DNA of 64,000 bases from a bacterium (Candidatus Blackallbacteria) CG13_big_fil_rev_8_21_14_2_50_49_14 (GTDB lineage Bacteria > Cyanobacteriota > Sericytochromatia > UBA7694): contig PFGG01000045.1 of assembly GCA_002783405.1 (NCBI GenBank), positions 22,238-86,237 of the forward strand. The letters are read 5' to 3'. The notes below the pieces were generated by a model, which saw only the letters and a list, made by a program, of their open reading frames with translations, did no database searches and was not told the origin of the DNA. The position numbers were made by a program, and so were the translations under genes. Of this stretch, positions 1-8,187 are shown piece after piece (the first letter of the stretch is position 1; each line of letters opens with the position of its first letter).

Positions 1-2
1 AG

Positions 3-65
3 GTCATTGATACCACGGATCATGCCCAAGGGGAAAACCCCTATTACCGCGCTTCTGCGCATTGA
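3..65 (+). CDS. C-terminal tail of an upstream gene (partial, tentative)
   Basis: The third forward frame is open from the window edge to a TGA at 63-65 and reads as a polar tail ending NPYYRASAH. It stops 12 bases before the next ATG, which is the spacing expected inside an operon. Frame 1 is also open here, to a TGA at 79-81, so the choice of frame is uncertain. The fragment is too short for any family to be recognised. Confidence 0.3.
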   Translation, partial: VIDTTDHAQGENPYYRASAH

Positions 66-77
66 TTCAGGTGCACT

Positions 78-3000
78 ATGAATAAGCTTGAACGGGCCAA
101 CCGAGTACGTCGCCAGGAAGCGGGTTTGTGCCGCCAATGGAGTTTGGATGATTTTCATCAGGTTTTAAGAGCAGCCTCCGTCACGCGGGCCTATCTGGTC
201 TATGAAAATGGCTTGTTCAGGCTTTCCCATCCCCATCTGCTGAAACCCCTGCAGAGTTTTTTTGAACTCTCTCAGGATTTTTCAAGCCATGAAGGGGTGT
301 TTATTGGCCGTGAGGAGGGCATTGACGCGCTTTTCTTTGCCTTTGTGCATGATACGCGCAGGGGCTTGGCACAAGGGGGCCTGCGCTTTGCGCCCTATAC
401 GAATCTGGCAGAGGTCTTGGTCGACGGTCTGCGCCTTTCACAGGGAATGACGCGAAAAAACGCCTTGGCGGGTTTGGATTGGGGGGGCGGCAAGGGCATT
501 ATGACCCTTCCTTCTCAGTTTAAACATCCGCGTGAATTCCAGGCAAGCCCTGAACGTCAGGCCTGTTTTGAAGCCTATGGCCGTTTTGTGGCCTCGTTGG
601 GCGGCGTTTATTATACCGCTGAAGACGTGGGCACCAATACCCAGGATATGGCGGCACTCTTAACGCAAAATCGTTTTACCACCTGTATCCCGCCAGAACG
701 TGGGGGCAGTGGCAACCCCTCTCCTTTTACTGCCCGTGGCGTTTTGCGGGCCATGCAGGCTGCTTGGCTTGCGCTCTCTGGCAGCGACAATCTTCGTGGG
801 GTACGGGTCGCCGTTCAGGGCACAGGCAATGTGGGCGCACCTTTGATCCGCGCGCTCGATGATTTGGGGGCCACTGTTCTGATTTCCGAGCTGAATCAGG
901 CCTCCTTGAATGAAATTCTGGCAGAACGCCCCCATCTGGAGGTGATTTCGCCTCCGGATGCAATCTTTGATGCCGAAGCCGATATTTTTGCCCCCTGTGC
1001 CATTGGTGCCCAGGTGAATGCCGATACCATTCCCCGTTTAAAGGTGAAATTGGTTTGCGGGGCTGCCAATAATATTCTCAAGGAGCCTGAAGCCGATGCC
1101 GAACGATTGCGGCAGCGCAGTATTGGTTTTGTGCCCGATTTTGTCTGCAACCGCATGGGCATTGTGAACTGTGCCGACGAGTGGCAGGGCTATCTCGCAG
1201 AAGATGTACAACTCGCGGCAGAACGGGTTTTTCCGGATACCCTGCGTGTGTTTAATTATGCGCAAAGCCGCCACTGTACGGCTACCCAGGCCGCCAATGA
1301 TCTGGCCGATATGGCTGCCAGTGAATTGCATCCCCTGATGGGACATCGGGGCAGAAGGATTATTGATCACCTGATCATTTCAGGTTGGGCGCAAGGAGAT
1401 GCCAAGCCCAAAACAGAACGTCGCTTTGAACCGATTTTTGTGCCCGTGCTGGATGAGCCTCCTTTGCGGCTGCAATGGGAGCGAGAGGGTTTCTACGGGG
1501 GAGATTTTCCAGTTTTAGCAGCAACTCCGTACTCTACTGCATTTGCTCCATCTTTGGCTGATATTCTCTCTTCCGTGTTATTGGATATAAAATCCCGGGC
1601 CCTGCAACTTCACCAGGGAGTCTCTCCCCGCAGGGTTTTGGGAACCGAGCATGGCGGTCTGGCACTTCAGTTGGCCGTTGAGCGCAATTCGCCCTATACG
1701 CGTGAAGAATTGGGCCGAACGGAGTTTGTCTCCATGTGTCGGGACCATTATTTCAGAAATGAAGCCAGGGTCAGAGAACAATTGCAAGTCAGCGGCGTGG
1801 GCTTTGAACCTCCCCAATGGCTCAGTCCCATGCGCGATTCCGGCAGTTCAACCGTTCAAGCGCTCTATGATTTTTTAAACCGTTCAGGCTTGGTCTATAC
1901 CCAGGAGTGCATTGCCTATCACAGCCCCACTTCAGGTTCGGTGATGGTGGCCTCAGATTTAAAGCGCTCGAAATTAAAGGTCGATTCACGTTATTTCTAT
2001 CACCTTGTTTCAGCGTCAGGTAAATCAGCCGATGTCGAAATCTATTTCCTCGAATATCTGCCTGGGGTGGTGGCTTTGGGCGTTCATCCCGAGGGGGCAT
2101 ATGCCGACTGGGTGGGCCAGGAAATTCAGCATCCAATTTATCGACACCCAATCCCCGTGCTGGCCTCTGTTAATTTAAATGCTGAAATCGAATGGATTAT
2201 TCCCTTGGCGCGCAAAGCGCATGAAAGACTGGCGCGGGAATACGGTCTGAATCCGCAAGTTCAGCTTTTTGATGCCCAGGGTTTGATGTCGGCCCCTGAA
2301 TTTCAAGCTTTTACGCCCCAGCAGGCCTGTGAAAATATTGTGGAGCGTCTGGCTTCTCGCCTGCGTCAGGAATCCGGCCAATGGGCAGTGGATGCCCTGT
2401 ATTGCTCCCGTTCAGGCGTCAGGGTTATTCCCCGTTACAGTGAGCAGCGTTTTGTGCGGATTGAGCAGGCGGTGAAAGACTTGAAACGCGCGGTTATGGA
2501 AAATGAAATTCGCTTCAGTTCTGAACTCTGGAAAGAGCATGTTTTGAAAATTCTCTCTGGCCTTTCGATCTGGTGTATCTCCAGGCAGTATTGGTGGGGA
2601 AATGCCATTCCCAATTCTGAAGATGTCTTTTCGACTTGGTTTTCAATGGCGGCCTGGGTATTACAGGGCGCAGGCTGGCCAGACAATCCCAAGCCAGAGG
2701 CAATCGATGAAGTCTTTGTGGATCAGGAACTGCTCTTCCGATGGGTCGTGCCCTCACTTTTGGTGGGCATGATTGTGACAGGTCAGCCCGTATTTAAACA
2801 TATTTATGTCCATGGTACGCTCCATGTCCAGGAGCGTCATTTACTCCCTTCAGGTCAGGGCTCGGAGCAGGCCTCTGACGAAGAGCGTTTTCAGTTCAAG
2901 CGCGTTAAACGGCCCATGAAATACCGTTTGGGCAATATCGTTGAACCCGCGACTTTGGTGCGCCGCTTTGGAGCCGATGCGCTGCGCTTGGGGTTTGTGC

Positions 3001-3509
3001 TTTCACTCGAATCCTCAGCTCCTGATGTGGTGATGCTTTCAGAGGAGCGCCTCAGACTCGCGCGCAAAGTCCTGTATGAGTTAAATTCAAAATTGAGTGG
3101 TTTTTATCAACTGGTCAAAGCTTCGGATCTCCCGGTTGAGCTTTTGCCTTTGGATTGTTACCTGCTGCAAAAAATACCCGATTTGGAAAAATGCGTTAGT
3201 GAGGCCTATCAAGCGAATCAATTTGGCTTGATCGGCAAAGAACTGATTACCGCTTCGCGGGAATTGGTGAAATATATCAATACGGTGATCGAGTTGCGGC
3301 GGACGAAAAGTCTGGCCTCTGCCCTGTATGTGGTTCAAGTCGTTTTGAGTGCTTACCATCAGCTTTTTTCGCCGCTTTGCCCCTTTTTGTTTCAAAAGTT
3401 GTTTAGTTGGAGCCGGGAAAGAGCAGTTCAAACTTCGGCTGTTTTCTCGGAGTCTGATCCGCTATACTCATGGGAAGAAGCATTGCTCCTGGAAAGGGAG
3501 ATCCCATGA
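78..3509 (+). CDS. Leu/Val-type amino acid dehydrogenase fused to a degenerate valyl-tRNA-synthetase-like module
   Basis: Residues about 70-440 are a Glu/Leu/Phe/Val dehydrogenase, which performs NAD-linked reversible oxidative deamination of branched-chain amino acids. The substrate and catalytic motifs look intact: MTRKNA and WGGGKG supply two lysines, TAEDVGT the aspartate, and GTGNVG (about 249) the dinucleotide fold. Residues about 470-1143 follow valyl-tRNA synthetase in order: GTEHGG just after the HIGH position, GVHPE in the editing domain (about 667), ISRQYWWG (about 834), DVFSTWFS, FGADALRLG and an anticodon-binding-like helical end. The HIGH signature is replaced by APSLAD (about 489), KMSKS by MKYRL (about 946), and the editing TxRPE and zinc cysteines are missing. 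Aminoacylation is therefore unlikely; a regulatory or valine-sensing role is my inference. An AGGTG at 69-73 precedes the ATG. The stop overlaps the next start (ATGA). Confidence 0.85.
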   Translation: MNKLERANRVRRQEAGLCRQWSLDDFHQVLRAASVTRAYLVYENGLFRLSHPHLLKPLQSFFELSQDFSSHEGVFIGREEGIDALFFAFVHDTRRGLAQGGLRFAPYTNLAEVLVDGLRLSQGMTRKNALAGLDWGGGKGIMTLPSQFKHPREFQASPERQACFEAYGRFVASLGGVYYTAEDVGTNTQDMAALLTQNRFTTCIPPERGGSGNPSPFTARGVLRAMQAAWLALSGSDNLRGVRVAVQGTGNVGAPLIRALDDLGATVLISELNQASLNEILAERPHLEVISPPDAIFDAEADIFAPCAIGAQVNADTIPRLKVKLVCGAANNILKEPEADAERLRQRSIGFVPDFVCNRMGIVNCADEWQGYLAEDVQLAAERVFPDTLRVFNYAQSRHCTATQAANDLADMAASELHPLMGHRGRRIIDHLIISGWAQGDAKPKTERRFEPIFVPVLDEPPLRLQWEREGFYGGDFPVLAATPYSTAFAPSLADILSSVLLDIKSRALQLHQGVSPRRVLGTEHGGLALQLAVERNSPYTREELGRTEFVSMCRDHYFRNEARVREQLQVSGVGFEPPQWLSPMRDSGSSTVQALYDFLNRSGLVYTQECIAYHSPTSGSVMVASDLKRSKLKVDSRYFYHLVSASGKSADVEIYFLEYLPGVVALGVHPEGAYADWVGQEIQHPIYRHPIPVLASVNLNAEIEWIIPLARKAHERLAREYGLNPQVQLFDAQGLMSAPEFQAFTPQQACENIVERLASRLRQESGQWAVDALYCSRSGVRVIPRYSEQRFVRIEQAVKDLKRAVMENEIRFSSELWKEHVLKILSGLSIWCISRQYWWGNAIPNSEDVFSTWFSMAAWVLQGAGWPDNPKPEAIDEVFVDQELLFRWVVPSLLVGMIVTGQPVFKHIYVHGTLHVQERHLLPSGQGSEQASDEERFQFKRVKRPMKYRLGNIVEPATLVRRFGADALRLGFVLSLESSAPDVVMLSEERLRLARKVLYELNSKLSGFYQLVKASDLPVELLPLDCYLLQKIPDLEKCVSEAYQANQFGLIGKELITASRELVKYINTVIELRRTKSLASALYVVQVVLSAYHQLFSPLCPFLFQKLFSWSRERAVQTSAVFSESDPLYSWEEALLLEREIP

Positions 3510-5158
3510 GAAAACTAAAAAATATCCAGGTATTTGCCCTTGCGCTTTTCGTAAGTGCCTGTCAGACTCAAAATCTGTCAAAGCCCCCTTTGCCCAGCAG
3601 CTCTCCTCTTCTTTCAGCCAGTGCAGTGCCGAGCCCTTCAGTCTTCCCAGGACTGACCAGCCCCTCGCCAGTGGCCAGTTCTGTTCCTGCGTTTACGCCG
3701 AAGCCCGGCAGTCAGGTGACACCCATTCCCCAACTCACCCCCACTCCCCAGCCCAAGCCGACGGCAAGTAGTTTGCTGCCTGCTGGTGCGAGCGTAGACG
3801 CCTCCTTGAAAGCTGAAATGGCCCAAATACTTGAAAAACTTTCTCCTGGAATCCAATCCCATGCTCTGGTTTCAGAGATTACCCATGCCCATGCTTTGCA
3901 ATTGGCCCAGGATTCAAAAAATACACAATTTCAAATTCAAGCGACGTATGATCCTATTTCCCCCTCCGCCTTGCAAATTTTGATGATGCACGCAGGGGTT
4001 TTTGCTTCAGACAACCTATTGAATGCTTATTTTTCTGATTCAAACAGCAGCAGTCTGCTCAGCCGCTTCAGCCAACAAATATCAAAATCCATGGGCAATT
4101 TACCTTTTACCCATTATGCGCTGGAGGTCATTCGCAAGGATTCTTCCTGGTATGTCAGCCTGGTGCTCTTAACTGAAATCGTGACGCTTAAAGGGCTACA
4201 GTTGGAGTATGCCCAGCCCGCGCAACTGAGTCTTCAGGGATCCATCAGGGATGCTCGTTTTCAGACGCCCAGTGGTTTATTGACGCGCCCCGATGGTCAG
4301 GTCGAAAGTTTAAATCTCAGCAGTTCGGATTCGCGTTTTGAGTTGCCACTTGATCTTTCCAGCACTGGCTATTACAGCTTTGAAATCAATGTGGTGGGGC
4401 CCTATGGGCCTCAGCCTGCCACCAATTTTGTCGTGGCTGTAGGCGTTCCCTATCCCAAACCTGAGAACCAGCCCGTTCCTTCACCTACCCCTTTGCCAGA
4501 AATATCTGGCCTGCGTCAATTGCTCTTGAATCTTGTCAATTCCGACCGACAGGCGATGGGGCTCTCTGCCCTGAGTGCAGATCCGCTCTTGGCTCAAGCT
4601 GCACAAAATCACTCCGAAGACATGATCAACCAAGGTTATATTGGCCACAATTCGCCGTCAGTTGGTAGCCCCCAGCAGCAGGTAGCTCTGGCGGGAGTTT
4701 CGGATTTGGTGGCGCAGAATATTGCCATTAGCCATTCTCCTGAGAATGCGCAGCGCGAATTGATGAGCAGCCCTGGCCACCGCAAAACCCTGATTAAGCC
4801 AGAATGGACCCATGTCGGTTTTGGCATTTCCCAGGCCCCAGACGGTTTTTTATATATTACCCAAGATTTTGTTCAACGCAAATTGGTATTGGATCCTTTC
4901 CCGGCTTCTATCAAACAGGGTGAAAATATAGTGGTCAAAGGCAAAGCCCTTTCAAGTTCAGGCTATCTGGGTGTCTTTCTGGATGGCACAATCCAAGGAA
5001 GCCCCTATAATCTGAGTGCGAATCCTGAATTCAATCTGCCAGTGAACCTGCTCAGTACGGGCAAACATCAACTGCGGATTGGTATCAGCGGCCCGCCTGT
5101 GAATAATTCCTATTCCTTTACTTTCTCTAACCTCTGGGATTTTACCGTCAATCCCTAA
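3506..5158 (+). CDS. CAP/SCP-domain lipoprotein
   Basis: A 550-residue exported protein. The ATG at 3506 is chosen over an in-frame ATG at 3470 because it opens directly into a lipoprotein signal (FALALFVSAC, cysteine about 16), follows a purine-rich GGAAAGGGAG, and overlaps the preceding stop as ATGA. A Pro/Ser/Thr-rich linker occupies about 20-100, typical of a surface tether. Residues about 345-470 form a CAP (SCP/PR1-like) domain with LLNLVNSDRQAMGL, HSEDM, GHNSP and SPGHRKTL, where the paired histidines of this family are visible. The last 90 residues look like a beta-sandwich. CAP domains occur in secreted bacterial proteins of mostly unknown activity, so the role is open. Coupling to the dehydrogenase fusion implies co-translation but not an obvious shared pathway. 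Confidence 0.8.
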   Translation: MRKLKNIQVFALALFVSACQTQNLSKPPLPSSSPLLSASAVPSPSVFPGLTSPSPVASSVPAFTPKPGSQVTPIPQLTPTPQPKPTASSLLPAGASVDASLKAEMAQILEKLSPGIQSHALVSEITHAHALQLAQDSKNTQFQIQATYDPISPSALQILMMHAGVFASDNLLNAYFSDSNSSSLLSRFSQQISKSMGNLPFTHYALEVIRKDSSWYVSLVLLTEIVTLKGLQLEYAQPAQLSLQGSIRDARFQTPSGLLTRPDGQVESLNLSSSDSRFELPLDLSSTGYYSFEINVVGPYGPQPATNFVVAVGVPYPKPENQPVPSPTPLPEISGLRQLLLNLVNSDRQAMGLSALSADPLLAQAAQNHSEDMINQGYIGHNSPSVGSPQQQVALAGVSDLVAQNIAISHSPENAQRELMSSPGHRKTLIKPEWTHVGFGISQAPDGFLYITQDFVQRKLVLDPFPASIKQGENIVVKGKALSSSGYLGVFLDGTIQGSPYNLSANPEFNLPVNLLSTGKHQLRIGISGPPVNNSYSFTFSNLWDFTVNP

Positions 5159-5160
5159 GC

Positions 5161-8100
5161 CTAATGTGAAAGTCTGACGCGCGAGCCTTCAGGGTATTTT
5201 TGCACTTCAATCCGAAAAGGGAAGAGTGATTTTAAATCATCCACATGGGTGATGACCAGAATACAGGCATAGAGGCCTGCGACTGAATTGATGGCTTCGA
5301 CCAATCTGCTCTTGCCCTGTTCGTCCTGGCTGCCAAAGCCCTCATCAATCACCAGGGTTTGAAGCTTTGCACCTGCTCTGCGCGCCAGCATTCTTGAAAT
5401 AGCCAGGCGAATTGCGAAATTGACGCGAAAGGTTTCTCCTGCACTGAAGGTCTCATAACTGCGAGTGCCCATTTCATCGCTGATTAAGATATCCAGGGTT
5501 TCGACCAAAGAGTCTTTGGATTTGAGTGATTTCAGGGTCTGAAATTTAATATGCATGCGACCTTCTGTCATTTGACTGAGCAAATCATTGGCCGCGTGTT
5601 CTATTTCAGGAATTGCATTTTCAATCACGACGGCCTGAATCCCCTTTTGCCCGAAGATATCCGTCAATTCAGCATAGAGTCGGAATTCCTGGTCTAAATT
5701 TTTTTGGGCAAGCAAAGCCTCTTCACGCATCTCAGACTGTAGATTCAGGCTTTGCAGTTCTTTTTCCAAGGCAAAGATTTTGGCATGGTTCTCTTTTTCT
5801 TCTGCCAGATAGATATTCAATTGGGTTTTGAGTAGACGGGTTTCACTCTCCGCTGATAAATAGGCTTGCCGGATCTGTTCGGCTTGGGAGAGCTTTTCAA
5901 ACAATTGGGTCTGTTCTAAAACCAGGCTGGCTTCGGTTTGGGCAATCCGCTCTGACTCTTTGCTGATTTGTCCCCATAACTCCTCTCCGCTGAGCAGGGC
6001 TTCCCATTTCTGTTGGTAGATTTTGAGCCTTTGGATTTCATCGCGAATAAACTGCAGATTTTTCACCCACTCAGGCAGGGGTTCCAGTTCATGCTCCAGC
6101 CTTGTGATTTGCGCCTTGAGTTCGGGGGCAAAACTTTGCTCCTGGAGTATTGTTTCTAAAAGGCTGGAGGTTTGTGCTTGCTCGGCAATCTGTGCTGTGA
6201 GTTGAGCCAGCTCAGTTTCGGCCTGTTCTGCCTCCTTGAATTTCTGCTCTATTCCAGCATATTGGGAGAGGGCTTTGCGCGCCTTTTGGTGCCTTTCTGG
6301 CTGATAATCGAGGACCCTTATTTGGGCACTTATTTCTTCTTTTTCGGCCCTTAAGCGCTGCAGTGAGGGGGAATGCTTCAGTGCATCCAGCAGTTGGGCA
6401 AGTTCGGCTTCTTTTTCAATCAATTCAGCTTTGCTGGCTTTTAAAGCCTCAAGCGCCTGTTCAATTTGGCCGATTTCTTTTTGAAGGGGATCGCGTTTTT
6501 TCAATTCTCTTGTTAGCTGGCTATATTCGGCGCGAAAGGAGAGGATCTGTGCTTCCAGGTCTTCTAACTCCTGTTGCAGTTTTTTTTGCTGCGTTTGGTT
6601 TTGATTCAAATCTTGGCTGTATTTTTGCACCAAGAGATTGAGATCCTCAGGGTTCAAGAGGCGTTCACACAAGGGGCAGGCATCGGCTTGGTGGCTTTCC
6701 AATTGCTCTTTTTTTTCAGCCAGTAAGAGTTCATTTTCAGCAAGGCTGCGCAGCCGTTCTGTCTTTTGTTCCTTGAATTGATTCTGGGCCTGCCCTGCGG
6801 TGGTGATCTCATTTAATTGATGCTGGAGAAGATTCAATGCTTCCATTTCTGAGAGGCGGTCTTGAAGACGGTCTTGAAGGGAAACTTCTGCTTCAAGCTT
6901 TTGAGACTGCGCTGCGATATACGCTCTCAGGGCGTGGGCTTGATCCTCCAATTCACGACTGAAGCTTTCCACTTCCTTTGTTTTGTCAAGAAGGCTCTGG
7001 CGGAGGAATTGATCCTGGGAAAATTTTTCTTCCCAGGTCTGAAACTCCGTCAGCAGGAGCGTATAGCGCTCCCAATCGGCACGGATTTCTGGTGCCTTGT
7101 TCTGTAGGGTTTGCCATTTCTGGGCCTCTTTGCGCAGATACTTGAGGGCCTCCTGCGCTTGATTCAATTTCAGAGAAACAGCATGGGCTTCTGATTGAAA
7201 TTTTTGTTGTGCCTGGTGTTTTTCAGTTTGAAGTTCCTGAAGCTGAGTGACTTGGGCTTCTAAGGCTGTTTTTTGTTCGGCATAGCTCTGTAGACGTTGG
7301 TAACCAGCTTCAATCTGGGGACGTTGTTCGCGCAGTTTCAAGATTCGGGCTTGCTCAATCTGATTTTCCTGCTTGTTTTTTTCAATCAGGCTGAGTTCCT
7401 GTTTGAGTTGAACCTGTCTTTGTTCAAAGATTTGCAGTTCAGCATTTTGAAGTTGAAGGCGATTGAATGCTTCAGTCTTTGTTTCCAGAGCGTTTTGACT
7501 GGCTTTCAGCTTTTGATTCAGTTCTTTCTCGGCTTCCTGGAGACTGAGGATCTGCTCTTCAACAAAGGGCTTGGCGGTCAATTGGGCCTCCAATTGTTGC
7601 AATTGCCCCTGAATGACCTGTTTCTCCTGTTGAAAACGGGTTTTTTTTTCTTTTGCCAAGGCTTGTAATTTTTCATACTGATTTAAATTGAGAATATCTG
7701 CAAGCACATCTTTGCGTTCTTTGGCCGAACTGGTGGTAAAGACATCTGCCCGCCCCTGAAGAATAAAGGAGGAATTGATAAACAGGGTATAATCCATACG
7801 CAGGGTCTGAATGATCTCTTGCTGCGTCTCTTTGACGCCTTTGCCACTTAAGGAACGAAAACCCTCTTCGCTTTTGACCTGAAATTCGAGGGTATGTTTG
7901 CCTGGGCTCTTGCCTTTGGATCTTTGCCGAGAGCGTAATATTCGATAGGTCTTGTTTTCGAGTTCGAAACTGAACTGAACGCTGACTTCGCTCTCTCCCA
8001 GTCGAATAATGTCTTCACTGTTTGGGCTGCGAGATTTTTCAAACAGAGCCCAGGTCAAGGCATCTAAAATTGAAGATTTGCCACTGCCATTGGCCCCCGT

Positions 8101-8187
8101 TAAGCAGGCAATCTGAAAGGGACTGAAATCCAGTTCAAGATGCTCATAGGCCATGAAATTTTTGGCTTCAAGTATGAGGGGAATCAT
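5161..8187 (-). CDS. sbcC: SbcC/Rad50-like DNA repair ATPase
   Basis: A 1008-residue SMC-like ATPase, the usual length for SbcC, which with the nuclease SbcD opens hairpins and trims DNA ends. Walker A GANGSGKSS lies at 31-39, two very long coiled-coil arms follow, and the zinc-hook CPLC sits near residue 502 at the arm apex. The ABC signature (TFSAGETFR, about 915), Walker B (LVIDEGFGSQD, about 949) and a terminal THVDDL complete the split head. The ATG at 8187 (MIPLILEAKNF) is preferred to an upstream start because the family begins with this strand and because the ATG overlaps the TGA of the kinase gene. Its likely partner SbcD is not adjacent but lies about 35 kb away on the other strand. 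Confidence 0.93.
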   Translation of the reverse strand: MIPLILEAKNFMAYEHLELDFSPFQIACLTGANGSGKSSILDALTWALFEKSRSPNSEDIIRLGESEVSVQFSFELENKTYRILRSRQRSKGKSPGKHTLEFQVKSEEGFRSLSGKGVKETQQEIIQTLRMDYTLFINSSFILQGRADVFTTSSAKERKDVLADILNLNQYEKLQALAKEKKTRFQQEKQVIQGQLQQLEAQLTAKPFVEEQILSLQEAEKELNQKLKASQNALETKTEAFNRLQLQNAELQIFEQRQVQLKQELSLIEKNKQENQIEQARILKLREQRPQIEAGYQRLQSYAEQKTALEAQVTQLQELQTEKHQAQQKFQSEAHAVSLKLNQAQEALKYLRKEAQKWQTLQNKAPEIRADWERYTLLLTEFQTWEEKFSQDQFLRQSLLDKTKEVESFSRELEDQAHALRAYIAAQSQKLEAEVSLQDRLQDRLSEMEALNLLQHQLNEITTAGQAQNQFKEQKTERLRSLAENELLLAEKKEQLESHQADACPLCERLLNPEDLNLLVQKYSQDLNQNQTQQKKLQQELEDLEAQILSFRAEYSQLTRELKKRDPLQKEIGQIEQALEALKASKAELIEKEAELAQLLDALKHSPSLQRLRAEKEEISAQIRVLDYQPERHQKARKALSQYAGIEQKFKEAEQAETELAQLTAQIAEQAQTSSLLETILQEQSFAPELKAQITRLEHELEPLPEWVKNLQFIRDEIQRLKIYQQKWEALLSGEELWGQISKESERIAQTEASLVLEQTQLFEKLSQAEQIRQAYLSAESETRLLKTQLNIYLAEEKENHAKIFALEKELQSLNLQSEMREEALLAQKNLDQEFRLYAELTDIFGQKGIQAVVIENAIPEIEHAANDLLSQMTEGRMHIKFQTLKSLKSKDSLVETLDILISDEMGTRSYETFSAGETFRVNFAIRLAISRMLARRAGAKLQTLVIDEGFGSQDEQGKSRLVEAINSVAGLYACILVITHVDDLKSLFPFRIEVQKYPEGSRVRLSH

